From: Sphingomonas sp.
GTDB lineage: Bacteria > Pseudomonadota > Alphaproteobacteria > Sphingomonadales > Sphingomonadaceae
Reading direction: 5' to 3'
Length of the DNA stretch: 64,000 nucleotides
Assembly (NCBI RefSeq): GCF_019635515.1
Contig: NZ_JAHBZI010000001.1
Location: 2,170,001 to 2,234,000, forward strand
Shown here in pieces: positions 27,681 through 37,382 of the stretch. Numbering within the stretch: position 1 is the first letter of the stretch; each line of letters begins with the position of its first letter. The notes under the pieces were generated by a model. That model had not been told where the DNA came from, searched no databases, and saw only the letters and a list, made by a program, of their open reading frames with translations. A program made the translations under genes and the position numbers.

Positions 27681-28605
27681 GGCTTCCCCTGACCTCCCGA
27701 AGGTCGCGCTAATCGCAGGGCCGACCGCGAGCGGCAAGTCCGCGCTCGCGCTGGCGCTGGCGGAAAAGCACAACGGCATGGTCATCAATGCGGATTCGAT
27801 GCAGGTCTATGCCGATCTCCGCATCCTCAGCGCCCGCCCCAGCGCCGAGGACGAATCCCGTGTCCCACACCGGCTGTTCGGCCATATCGACGGCGCCGAT
27901 ACCTGTTCGGCCGCGCGCTGGGCGGCCGAGGCGCGTGCCGCGATCCACGCCGCGCATGCCGAAGGCCGCTTGCCGATTCTCGTCGGCGGCACCGGTCTCT
28001 ACATGCGCACCTTGCTCGACGGGATCGCCCCCGTCCCCGAGATCGACCCGCTGATCCGCGCAGAGGTCCGCGCCACGCCCGTTGCCGACGCCCATGCCCA
28101 GCTCGCCCATCTCGATCCCCATGGCGCCGCGCGCCTGCGCCCGACCGACAGCGCTCGCGTCGCCCGCGCGTTGGAAGTCGTCCGCGCCACTGGCCGTGCG
28201 CTCCACGAGTGGCAGTCCGAGCGGATCGGCGGGATCGGCGGCGAGATCGATCTCACCGCGGTGATCCTCCTCCCCGAGCGCGCCTGGCTTGGCGAGCGCA
28301 TCGATCGCCGCTTCGCGCAGATGGTCGATAGCGGCCGCGCCGAAGTCGCGGCATTGCTTGCCCGCACCGATATTCCCCATGATGCGCCGGTGCTCCGGGC
28401 GATAGGCGTCGCCGAGATTGGCCAGGTGCTGCGCGGCGAGATCGATACCGACCAGGCCACCGCCGCGGGCGCGCTCGCCACCCGCCAATACGCTAAACGC
28501 CAATATACATGGTTCCGCCGCCAGCCTCCGGCCACGTGGCACCGCAGCGAAGCGACAGAAACTGATACTATGCTCGAATATTTTGAAACTAAATATCATA
28601 GATAA
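27673..28605 (+). CDS. miaA: tRNA dimethylallyltransferase
   Basis: Adds the dimethylallyl group to A37 of tRNAs reading UNN codons. The P-loop is [13 protein letters not shown] near residue 15, then [12 protein letters not shown], and [15 protein letters not shown] carries the family signature. The C-terminal region has [13 protein letters not shown]. The product is 310 residues. Two ATGs (27673 and 27679) are possible and both overlap the divergent serB start. The last 20 codons and the downstream gap are noticeably AT-rich compared with the rest of the gene. Confidence 0.95.
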   Translation: MNMASPDLPKVALIAGPTASGKSALALALAEKHNGMVINADSMQVYADLRILSARPSAEDESRVPHRLFGHIDGADTCSAARWAAEARAAIHAAHAEGRLPILVGGTGLYMRTLLDGIAPVPEIDPLIRAEVRATPVADAHAQLAHLDPHGAARLRPTDSARVARALEVVRATGRALHEWQSERIGGIGGEIDLTAVILLPERAWLGERIDRRFAQMVDSGRAEVAALLARTDIPHDAPVLRAIGVAEIGQVLRGEIDTDQATAAGALATRQYAKRQYTWFRRQPPATWHRSEATETDTMLEYFETKYHR

Positions 28606-28684
28606 GCCTTGACGCAACATAATCGTGCGACTAGCAGCGCCGTTCGGACAATGCTATTTCGCATGTGCGAGCAAGGAGGCGAAC

Positions 28685-30430
28685 GTGGCGGAGAAAAGCG
28701 GAGCGGACATCCTGATCGAGGCGTTATGCGACCTCGGTGTGGAGGTCGTGTTCGGCTATCCCGGCGGCGCCGTACTTCCCATCTACGATGCGCTGTTCAA
28801 GCAGGACCGCATCAAGCACATCCTCGTCCGACACGAGCAGGCCGCGACCCACGCGGCCGAGGGTTATGCCCGCTCGACCGGCAAACCCGGCGTCGTCCTC
28901 GTCACTTCGGGGCCCGGCGCGACCAACGCCGTCACCGGGATCACCGACGCGCTGATGGATTCGATTCCGATGGTCGTCATCACCGGCCAGGTCCCCACCG
29001 GCCTGATCGGCACCGACGCCTTTCAGGAGGCCGATACCGTCGGCATCACGCGGCACTGCACCAAGCATAATTATCTGGTGAAGGACCCGGCGCGGCTCGG
29101 CGCGACGATCCACGAGGCGTTTCACATCGCAACCTCGGGCCGCCCCGGCCCCGTCGTGATCGATATCCCCAAGGACGTTCAGGTCGCCACCGCCGCCTAT
29201 CAGGCCCCGGCGGGAATCGCTCACAAGACCTATCGCCCCCAGACCGAGCCGGACACGGCGCGGATCGAGCGCGCGGTGGATATGCTCGCCGCCGCCGAGC
29301 GCCCGATCTTCTATACCGGCGGCGGCATCATCAATTCCGGCCCCGAAGCATCACGCCTGCTGCGGCAACTGGCCGAGATCACCGGCGCTCCGGTCACCTC
29401 GACGCTGATGGGCCTCGGCGCCTTTCCGGCGTCGTCAGATCAGTGGCTTGGCATGCTTGGCATGCACGGCACCTATGAGGCCAATTGGGCGATGAACCAG
29501 GCCGATCTCATCGTCTGCCTCGGTGCCCGCTTCGACGACCGCGTCACCGGCCGCCTCGACGCCTTCTCGCCCAACAGCGCCAAGATCCATATCGATATCG
29601 ATCGGTCGAGCGTGAACAAGAATGTCCGCGTCGATCTCCCGATCATCGCCGATGTCGGCAATGCGCTGGCGGCGATGATCGAAAGCTGGAAGACGCGGAA
29701 GCATCCGAAGCCCGATCTCACCGAATGGTTCAGCCGGATCAAGGGCTGGCGCCAGGTCGGCTGCCTCGATTTCGAGGACAAGGCCGATGTTATCATGCCG
29801 CAACAGGCGATCCGCTCGCTCTATGAGGCCACAAAGCACCGCGCCCCGATCATCACCACCGAAGTCGGCCAGCACCAGATGTGGGCGGCCCAGCATTTCG
29901 GCTTCGAAGCGCCCAACAAGTGGCTGACTTCGGGCGGTCTCGGCACCATGGGCTACGGGTTGCCCGCGGCGATCGGCGCCCAGCTCGGCAACCCCGATGC
30001 GCTGGTCATCGACGTCGCCGGCGAAGCCTCGATCCAGATGAACATCCAGGAGCTGGCGACCGCGACGCAATATCGCCTGCCGGTCAAGATCTTCATCCTC
30101 AACAATGAATATATGGGGATGGTCCGCCAGTGGCAGGAACTGACCTATCAGTCGCGCTATTCGGAGAGCTACAGCGACGCCCTGCCCGATTTCGTCAAGC
30201 TCGCAGAGGCGTATGGCTGGAAGGGCATCCGCATCGAGGCGCGCAGCGAGCTCGATGACGGGATCCAGGCGATGCTCGATCATGAAGGCCCGGTGATCGT
30301 CGATTGCCGCGTGGCGAAGCTCGCCAATTGCTTCCCGATGATCCCATCGGGCGCCGCCCACACCGAAATGCTCCTCCAGGCCGCCGAAGTCTCCGGCGAA
30401 ATGGACGACGAAGCCAAGGCGCTGGTGTGA
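28685..30430 (+). CDS. ilvB: Acetolactate synthase, large catalytic subunit
   Basis: Thiamine-diphosphate enzyme for the first common step in valine, leucine and isoleucine synthesis. The N-terminal domain has VFGYPGGAVLPIYDAL and the catalytic Glu in VRHEQAATHAAEGYAR. The central FAD-binding domain follows, and the C-terminal ThDP region reads IDVAGEASIQMNIQEL with NNEYMGMVRQWQ. The length of 581 residues fits. I chose the GTG at 28685, which has a perfect AGGAGG site. The 79-base gap after miaA has a TTGACG box at 28609 but no leader peptide or attenuator that I can see. The stop overlaps the following small gene. Confidence 0.96.
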   Translation: MAEKSGADILIEALCDLGVEVVFGYPGGAVLPIYDALFKQDRIKHILVRHEQAATHAAEGYARSTGKPGVVLVTSGPGATNAVTGITDALMDSIPMVVITGQVPTGLIGTDAFQEADTVGITRHCTKHNYLVKDPARLGATIHEAFHIATSGRPGPVVIDIPKDVQVATAAYQAPAGIAHKTYRPQTEPDTARIERAVDMLAAAERPIFYTGGGIINSGPEASRLLRQLAEITGAPVTSTLMGLGAFPASSDQWLGMLGMHGTYEANWAMNQADLIVCLGARFDDRVTGRLDAFSPNSAKIHIDIDRSSVNKNVRVDLPIIADVGNALAAMIESWKTRKHPKPDLTEWFSRIKGWRQVGCLDFEDKADVIMPQQAIRSLYEATKHRAPIITTEVGQHQMWAAQHFGFEAPNKWLTSGGLGTMGYGLPAAIGAQLGNPDALVIDVAGEASIQMNIQELATATQYRLPVKIFILNNEYMGMVRQWQELTYQSRYSESYSDALPDFVKLAEAYGWKGIRIEARSELDDGIQAMLDHEGPVIVDCRVAKLANCFPMIPSGAAHTEMLLQAAEVSGEMDDEAKALV

Positions 30431-30726
30431 TGGCGCGGGAGAAGCAGCTGCCCTTGGCGTTGGCACAACTGGCCGAGCGCAATACTTGGTTCTCGGGCGC
30501 AGACGCCATGCGCATTCTCGATTGGCTCGAAGCCGAAAAGCTTCCGTTGCAAGGCTTTGAGGTCGCTCGCAAACTTTCCGACGGAAACTGGATGCTTCTG
30601 CTCGATCCCATGATCGATTTCCCAGACGGTACGCCGGTACCCGAAATCATTGATGCCGGCAGAACCTTTCTGCACGAGTATGCGGCCACCGACCTGATGT
30701 TCGAGCCACGTTGGGCGGGATATTAA
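30430..30726 (+). CDS. Unknown 98-residue protein between ilvB and ilvH
   Basis: The ATG overlaps the ilvB stop (TGATG) and the stop falls one base before ilvH, so it is a tightly packed operon member. The protein is soluble and mixed, with a Leu-rich N-terminal helix (REKQLPLALAQLAERN) and conserved-looking WFSGADAMRILDWLEAEKL, then NWMLLLDPMIDFPDG. It has no transmembrane helix, no cysteine, and no family I recognise. Position suggests a role linked to acetolactate synthase or simply co-expression. It could also be a recent insertion. Confidence 0.7.
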   Translation: MAREKQLPLALAQLAERNTWFSGADAMRILDWLEAEKLPLQGFEVARKLSDGNWMLLLDPMIDFPDGTPVPEIIDAGRTFLHEYAATDLMFEPRWAGY

Positions 30727-30727
30727 C

Positions 30728-31243
30728 ATGCATATAAAGGAAGAAGCCAAACAGCGGCATACGCTGGCGGTGATCGTCGACAACGAACCGGGCATCCTCG
30801 CCCGGATCGCCGGCCTGTTCACCGCGCGCGGCTATAATATCGAGAGCCTGACGGTGAGCGAGATCACCCAGGACAAGACGGTCAGCCGCATCACGATCGT
30901 CACCTCCGCGTCCGATCACGTGATGGAGCAGATCCATTCGCAGCTCGAGCGGCTGGTGCCGGTGCACAAGGTCACCGATCTCACCGTGCTCGGCCCGCAT
31001 GTCGAGCGCGAGCTGGCGCTGGTGAAGGTCGCCGGCACCGGCGATCACCGGATCGAAGCGCTGCGGCTGGCCGAAGTCTACCGCGCCCGCGTGGTCGATG
31101 CGACCACCGCCAGCTTCGTGTTCGAAGTGACCGGTGGCTCTGAAAAGATCGACAAGTTCGTCGAGCTGATGCGCGAACTCGGCCTGGTCGAAGTCGCGCG
31201 CACCGGCGTGGTCGCGATTTCGCGGGGGGCTGAAGCGGCCTGA
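30728..31243 (+). CDS. ilvH: Acetolactate synthase, small regulatory subunit
   Basis: Regulatory partner of IlvB that confers valine feedback. The N-terminal ACT domain reads HTLAVIVDNEPGILARIAGLF and RGYNIESLTVSEI. A C-terminal ACT-like domain ends ELGLVEVARTGVVAISRG. Length of 171 residues is usual. The ATG follows the stop of the 98-residue gene by one base; a weak ribosome site (GGGATATTAAC) suggests translation by coupling. Confidence 0.94.
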   Translation: MHIKEEAKQRHTLAVIVDNEPGILARIAGLFTARGYNIESLTVSEITQDKTVSRITIVTSASDHVMEQIHSQLERLVPVHKVTDLTVLGPHVERELALVKVAGTGDHRIEALRLAEVYRARVVDATTASFVFEVTGGSEKIDKFVELMRELGLVEVARTGVVAISRGAEAA

Positions 31244-32380
<1,137 letters not shown>

Positions 32381-32404
32381 AACCGCAAAGGTTCGGGAGA
32401 GGAG

Positions 32405-32435
32405 AAGGCCGCGGGCGCGCGCTCGCGGCCTTTTT
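32405..32435 (+). terminator. Intrinsic terminator of the ilv operon
   Basis: AAGGCCGCG and CGCGGCCTT form a 9-bp stem around a GC-rich loop, followed by TTTTTC. It closes the ilvC transcript. Confidence 0.88.
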
Positions 32436-32449
32436 CGTGTCTTGGCGCC

Positions 32450-32581
32450 TCAGCGGCACTGATTGGCGAGCTGCGCCACCAGCGGATCATATTCGAGCTC
32501 GGGCGAGGCCTGCGACAGTGCATACAGCGTCGAAACGCGCGAGCGGCGGGTGTGGGCAAGCAAGTGACGAAGCAATCGCAT
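32450..32581 (-). CDS. Very small basic protein (43 aa), candidate gene
   Basis: An ORF not accounted for by any larger gene, starting MRLLRHLLAHTRRSRVST and ending LVAQLANQCR. A good GGAGGG ribosome site lies six bases upstream of the ATG. The N-terminal half is an amphipathic, Arg/Leu/His-rich helix and the C-terminal half is acidic then neutral. It lies alone between the ilv terminator and the TonB receptor terminator, with no competing gene. Function unknown; translation is not proven. Confidence 0.45.
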   Translation of the reverse strand: MRLLRHLLAHTRRSRVSTLYALSQASPELEYDPLVAQLANQCR

Positions 32582-32712
32582 GGGGAACCCTCCCTAATGA
32601 TGCCGTCACCATAATCACCGCGTATTTACGGGAGATTACACTCGGCGATTTTTTTCGCCGCATCTGGCGCTTGCCCTAAAGCCCGCTCGACCGGCGGTTC
32701 GTGCTCTGAAAC

Positions 32713-32739
32713 AAAAAGGGCGCCCCCTAAGGGACGCCC
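32713..32739 (-). terminator. Intrinsic terminator of the first TonB receptor
   Basis: On the minus strand GGGCGTCCC-TTAG-GGGGCGCCC forms a 9-bp stem with one G-U pair, followed by TTTTTG. It starts about 32 bases after the receptor stop codon. Confidence 0.85.
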
Positions 32740-32771
32740 CGATTGCTCGCTGCCCGTCGCCGGGCGGCGGA

Positions 32772-35411
32772 TCAGAAGTTGAAGCGGCCGGTCACGCCAT
32801 AAGTGCGCGGCATGCTCGGATAGCCCGAGATGCTCCCCGCCTGTGCCACCGACGAGAAGATCGTCGAGAGGTAGCGGTCGTTGGTCACGTTGCGGCCCCA
32901 GACCGAAAGCTCGAGGCCGTTGGTCATGCGGATGCCCGCCGACAAATTGACCAGGTTGATCTCGCGCTCCAGCCCGACCGCGCCCTCTGCGATCCGCACC
33001 GAGCTGCTGTGGTCGTAGTCGGCGTGCATCAGCAGCGTGATGTCGTCGCTGAGCGGCTGGGTGAAGTTCACGCCCGCCGAGATCGCGAATTCCGGGATGC
33101 CCGCTGGGCGCGTGCCGGTCAGGTTGGTCGGGATCACAGTCAGACCGCCGCCTGCCGTTGCCGGGCCGATCGCACCGCCATTGGCGAACGAGTCATACTT
33201 CGGATCAAGGTACGTGAGAGCGAAGGTGAAGTTCAGTGCTTTCACCGGCGTGATGCTGGTGTCGAACTCGATACCGGTCACCGATTCCTTCGGAGCGTTG
33301 AGGAGCGAGAATCCGGTGCCGGTGAAAACGTTGCTCTGGAAGCCGAGGATGTACTGCTTGAACCCGGCGATGTTGAACGCGAAGCTATCGAACGAGCCCT
33401 TGACGCCGACTTCATAGACGCTGGCCTTTTCCGGGCCCGCGAAACGCGAGCCCGAACCGAGGTTGACGACTGCCAGGCCTGCAGTGCGAAGACGGGCGAG
33501 GTCCGCAGCGCTAGGGCGGCTATCGCGTGAAAGGTTGACCGAGCTTGCCTTGAAACCCGTCGCGTAGGTCACGTAGGCGTTCAGGTTCCTGTTGAACTTG
33601 TACGCAGCGCGCAGCGTGTACGACAGATTGTCGTCTTGCGTACGGCCGGGTTCGACGGAATTGGGCAGGTTCATGAAGGGCGGCAGGAACTGCAGCGCGC
33701 GCAGACCGGCGAGCGGATTGGCGGCCGGATTGTTCTGATTTGCCGTCGCGAATGCCTGCACGCCCGCTGCAACCGCGGCGTAGCCCGCAGGGTTGGCGCC
33801 GGCGAACGCACCGATCTCGGCAGCGGTGGCCGAGCGGCCGAGGCCGAGCAGCGTACCGACCTGCTGGGCGAGACCGCCCTGAAACAGCAGCGTGTTACGG
33901 AACGGCGCGTATTGCGGCGCATCGAGATTGATGCCCGAAAACACGTCGGTGCTGATCACGTTGGTGGAGAAGTTCTTGCGGTCGTCGGTGTAGTTGAGGC
34001 CGCCGGTTAACGTGAACTTGTCGGTGACTTCAAAGTCGATGGTGCCGAACAGCGAGAACGAGCGATCGTGCAGACGATAATTCTCGTTGAGCCCCTGGCC
34101 CCGGCCGAAGAACGTGTTCTGGTAGCGGGTCGGAGCACCTTCGAGCGCGCCGAAGGTGTTCTCAAGCGTCACGGCGTTGAGCGCGCCGCCGCTTGCAGCG
34201 CGGATCAGCTGGTCGGCATAAGGGCGGCCGGCCGTGCCATATTGGATGGCATTCGCCTGGCGGATGCGCTCGTCGAAGAAGAAGCCGCCGGCCAGGAAGT
34301 TGATCGGGCCGTCGAAATCGGACGCGACACGGAATTCCTGCGTGAACGTGCCGATGTTGAGGTTCTGCGAATTCCGCTGAAGGATATCGAGGCTGGTGAA
34401 GTCCGAGTCCTGATCGGTCAGCGCCTTCACCTTGCGGTAGGACGTGATCGAGGTGAGGCTCAGCCCGTCGCTGAGGTTGTAGTTGATCTCGCCCGACCCG
34501 CCGTAATTGTCGATCTTGTTGCTCGACAGCACGTTATTGTAAACGCGGTAAGAGAACGGATTGGCGCGATCGAGATTGCCGCCCAGCGCACCGATGATGG
34601 CGCCGGTCGGTCCGTTGATCACGTTGACCACGGCGCAGCAATTCTCGTCGATCCGGTCATAATCGCCGATCAGGCGGATGCTGAAGTCCGAGCTCGGTTC
34701 GAACAGCAATTGGCCGCGAACGCCGTAGCGGTTGCGGTTGTTGACGTCCTTGTTGAGCGCCACGTCGCGAACATAGCCGTCGCGGGTGTTGTAGTTGCCG
34801 CCGAGGCTGAAAGCGACCGTGTCGCTGAGCGGGCCGGTGACGTTACCCTTGACGACGATGGCGTTGTAATTGCCGTACGAGGCTTCGATGTTGCCGCCGA
34901 ACTCGAACTTGGGACGGGCGGTGACGATGCTGATGATACCGGCCGACGCGTTCTTGCCGAACAGGGTCGATTGCGGGCCGCGCAGCACTTCGACGCGCTC
35001 CAGATTGGGAAGATCGGCGATCTGGGCCGCCGAGCGCGAGCGGTAGACGCCGTCGATGAACACGCCGACCGAAGGCTCGATACCGGCGTTGTTGGCGCCG
35101 TTGCCGAAGCCGCGGATGATGAAGTTGGTGTTGGCCGAAGACTGGAGCTGCGACACGCGGAGCGAAGGCACCACCGTCTGCAGGTCGATCAGGTCGCGGA
35201 TCTGCGCGCGCTGAATCGTCTCGCTGTTGGTCACGCTCACCGCGATCGGCGTATCGAGCAGCGTCGTCTCGCGCTTGGTGGCGGTGACGACGATTTCGTC
35301 GCTGTCCTGCGCGATCTGGGTATCCTGAGCCGCCGGCGCGTCCTGCGCCATCACTGGCGTCGCCAGGAGCAATGTGAACGCGCTGGCCGCGAGCAATTCG
35401 AACTTCTTCAT
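32772..35411 (-). CDS. TonB-dependent outer-membrane receptor
   Basis: Outer-membrane gated barrel for active uptake. Signal peptide MKKFELLAASAFTLLLATPVMAQ. The TonB-box region is followed by the plug: IVVTATKRETTLLDTPIAVSV, VPSLRVSQLQ, GVFIDGVYRSR and RVEVLRGPQSTLFGKNASAGI. The 22-stranded barrel fills the rest and ends in aromatic RFNF, as barrel proteins do. The length of 879 residues is typical of the large sphingomonad receptor set. No cognate transporter lies beside it, so the ligand (siderophore, sugar or plant compound) is unknown. Confidence 0.92.
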   Translation of the reverse strand: MKKFELLAASAFTLLLATPVMAQDAPAAQDTQIAQDSDEIVVTATKRETTLLDTPIAVSVTNSETIQRAQIRDLIDLQTVVPSLRVSQLQSSANTNFIIRGFGNGANNAGIEPSVGVFIDGVYRSRSAAQIADLPNLERVEVLRGPQSTLFGKNASAGIISIVTARPKFEFGGNIEASYGNYNAIVVKGNVTGPLSDTVAFSLGGNYNTRDGYVRDVALNKDVNNRNRYGVRGQLLFEPSSDFSIRLIGDYDRIDENCCAVVNVINGPTGAIIGALGGNLDRANPFSYRVYNNVLSSNKIDNYGGSGEINYNLSDGLSLTSITSYRKVKALTDQDSDFTSLDILQRNSQNLNIGTFTQEFRVASDFDGPINFLAGGFFFDERIRQANAIQYGTAGRPYADQLIRAASGGALNAVTLENTFGALEGAPTRYQNTFFGRGQGLNENYRLHDRSFSLFGTIDFEVTDKFTLTGGLNYTDDRKNFSTNVISTDVFSGINLDAPQYAPFRNTLLFQGGLAQQVGTLLGLGRSATAAEIGAFAGANPAGYAAVAAGVQAFATANQNNPAANPLAGLRALQFLPPFMNLPNSVEPGRTQDDNLSYTLRAAYKFNRNLNAYVTYATGFKASSVNLSRDSRPSAADLARLRTAGLAVVNLGSGSRFAGPEKASVYEVGVKGSFDSFAFNIAGFKQYILGFQSNVFTGTGFSLLNAPKESVTGIEFDTSITPVKALNFTFALTYLDPKYDSFANGGAIGPATAGGGLTVIPTNLTGTRPAGIPEFAISAGVNFTQPLSDDITLLMHADYDHSSSVRIAEGAVGLEREINLVNLSAGIRMTNGLELSVWGRNVTNDRYLSTIFSSVAQAGSISGYPSMPRTYGVTGRFNF

Positions 35412-35643
35412 GGGATGAGTCCCCCTCCTCCGGTCCGTCCCCATCTATATCAGGGACGGAGTTGCTTTTGTTACCGGCGCAACTAACGCTGCATTTTTAT
35501 ACCCGTCAACGGGAATGAATGGCGGAACTCCGTGGTTTTCCGCCGTTTTTCCCGGGGCGGTACAGATTGGCAACACCTCGAAAATCGGAAAATCGCAGTT
35601 GCCGTAGCGTAAACCTGGATCAAGGCGGGAAGGACGGAAAGGA

Positions 35644-36264
35644 ATGACGGAAATGCATGCGGAGCCCGAAGATGGCGATCTGGTTGCTCCCGCGGGCAAG
35701 ATTCCGGTGCCGCCGCACGTATCGGCCGCCATCCGCACGCTGATCGAATGGACCGGCGACGATCCCACCCGCGAGGGTCTGCTTGACACGCCCGAGCGCG
35801 TCGCCCGTGCCTGGAAGGAATATTGTGCGGGCTATGGCGAGGATCCGGCCCATCACCTCAGCCGCGTGTTCGAAGAAGTCGGCGGCTATGACGAGATCGT
35901 CATGCTCAAGGAAATCCCCTTCCAGTCGCATTGCGAGCATCACATGGCGCCGATCATCGGCACCGCCTGCATCGCCTATCTGCCGCGCGACCATGTCGTC
36001 GGCATCTCGAAGCTGGCGCGCGTGCTCCACGCCTTTGCCCGCCGCCTTCAGGTACAGGAACGGCTGACCGCCGAGGTCGCCGATTGCATCTGGCAGAATT
36101 TGCGGCCGCTGGGTGTCGCGGTCGTGATCCGCGCGACCCATGCCTGCATGACCGCACGCGGCGTGCGCACCCCCGGCGTGACGATGGCCACAAGCCGGAT
36201 GATGGGCGTATTCCGCGACGATGAGCGCAGCCGCAAGGAAGTGCTCGCGCTGATGGGCTTCTGA
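35644..36264 (+). CDS. folE: GTP cyclohydrolase I
   Basis: Converts GTP to dihydroneopterin triphosphate, the first step to folate and other pterins. Zinc ligands Cys97 and His100 lie in FQSHCEHHMAPI, and the third Cys in ATHACMTARGV. GVTMATSRMMG is a family pattern. The length of 206 residues is standard. A GGAAAGGA site precedes the first ATG; another ATG lies four codons in. The upstream gap of 232 bases, divergent from the TonB receptor, holds its promoter and shows no other feature. The stop overlaps the next start (TGATG). Confidence 0.96.
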   Translation: MTEMHAEPEDGDLVAPAGKIPVPPHVSAAIRTLIEWTGDDPTREGLLDTPERVARAWKEYCAGYGEDPAHHLSRVFEEVGGYDEIVMLKEIPFQSHCEHHMAPIIGTACIAYLPRDHVVGISKLARVLHAFARRLQVQERLTAEVADCIWQNLRPLGVAVVIRATHACMTARGVRTPGVTMATSRMMGVFRDDERSRKEVLALMGF

Positions 36265-37028
36265 TGCGGATATTGGTCACCGGCGGCGCGCGGCGGATCG
36301 GCGCGGGCATCTCCCGTCGCCTCGCGCTGCGCGGGCATAGGATCGCGATCCACCATCACCATTCGCCCGAGGATGCCGAAGCGCTGCGGGGCCAGATCAT
36401 AGCGGCCGGTGGAACCGCCTGCATCGTGTCCGGTGAACTCGAAGAAGCCGCGACCGCCATCGCGCTGATCGACGCGGCGCGGACGGGACTTGACGGTCCG
36501 ATCGACGGACTGGTCAACAACGCCTCGCTGTTCGCCTTTGACGCGCTTCCGCTCACCGATTTCGCGCTGCTCGACAAGCATATGCGGATCAATCTCGGCG
36601 CGCCGGTCGCCCTCGCCTCGGCGCTGGCCGCGCAGGACGACCTCGGCCATGGCGCGGTGGTCAATCTGCTTGATCAGAAGCTCGCCAATCTCAATCCCGA
36701 TTTCCTCACCTACACCTGCAGCAAGGCCGCGCTGGCCGCCGCGACCGAGATGATGGCGCAGGCGCTCAGCCCCCGCATCCGCGTCAACGCGGTATCGCCC
36801 GGCCTGACGCTACCGAGCCTGGACCAGTCGCCCGAGGAGTTCGCCGAACACTCGCGCGAGAACCTCCTTCAGCAACCGGTCGCGCTCGACGACATTGCCG
36901 CGACGGTCGAGCATCTGCTCACCTGCCCGAGCATCACCGGGCAGAATATATTCATCGATTGCGGCCAGCGCTTCCTCAAGCGTGACGGCGATGTGATGTT
37001 CTCAGGCCGCGAGCGCCCGCATGGCTGA
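36264..37028 (+). CDS. SDR family pteridine reductase-like (FolM-type dihydromonapterin/dihydrofolate reductase)
   Basis: A short-chain dehydrogenase of 254 residues with ILVTGGARRIGAGI, GLVNNASLF, and YTCSK as the catalytic YxxxK. Basic TGGARRIG and the DQKLANLNPDFLTY stretch are typical of pteridine reductases and FolM. Coupling on both sides with folE and folB supports a pterin substrate: either dihydromonapterin or dihydrofolate with NADPH. No folA gene is seen in this window. The folB start lies inside its last eight bases. Confidence 0.8.
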   Translation: MRILVTGGARRIGAGISRRLALRGHRIAIHHHHSPEDAEALRGQIIAAGGTACIVSGELEEAATAIALIDAARTGLDGPIDGLVNNASLFAFDALPLTDFALLDKHMRINLGAPVALASALAAQDDLGHGAVVNLLDQKLANLNPDFLTYTCSKAALAAATEMMAQALSPRIRVNAVSPGLTLPSLDQSPEEFAEHSRENLLQQPVALDDIAATVEHLLTCPSITGQNIFIDCGQRFLKRDGDVMFSGRERPHG

Positions 37029-37371
37029 GTACAACATCCTGCTCGAAGACCTGACCGTCACCATGGGCCTCGGTATCCACGCCGCCGAGCGCGCCGCGCC
37101 GCAGCGGGTGGTGCTGAGCGTCGCGATGACCTGCCGCTACGATGCGGCACCGGAAGACCGCATCGACGCGGTGGTCGATTATGATTTCCTCCGCGAACAG
37201 ATCCGCGGCCTCGCCGCCTCGCGCCATTTCGAGCTTCAGGAAGTGTTCTGCGATCAGGTCGCGGCGCTCGCGCTCGCCGACCGCCGTGTCGTCCGCGTCC
37301 GCGTCCGGTCGATGAAACCCGATATCTATCCCGATGCCCGCATCGGCTGCGAGATCGAACGAACGAGATAA
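37021..37371 (+). CDS. folB: Dihydroneopterin aldolase
   Basis: Splits dihydroneopterin to hydroxymethyl-dihydropterin and glycolaldehyde, and may also epimerise to monapterin. The T-fold monomer has 116 residues with LLEDLTVTMGLGIHAAER, VVDYDFLREQIRGL, and the active-site region RVRVRSMKPD. Third gene of folE-folM-folB with an eight-base overlap. Confidence 0.9.
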   Translation: MAEYNILLEDLTVTMGLGIHAAERAAPQRVVLSVAMTCRYDAAPEDRIDAVVDYDFLREQIRGLAASRHFELQEVFCDQVAALALADRRVVRVRVRSMKPDIYPDARIGCEIERTR

Positions 37372-37382
37372 TGGAGGGGAAT

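Noticed and set aside
28606..28684. An ilvB attenuator
   Set aside because: I looked for a leader peptide rich in Leu, Val or Ile and a terminator hairpin in the 79-base gap and found neither. The gap is too short for a classical attenuator.
34068..35486. A 472-codon plus-strand open frame opposite the TonB receptor
   Set aside because: The receptor on the minus strand has a signal peptide, plug and barrel end. The opposite frame is low complexity and has no ribosome site.
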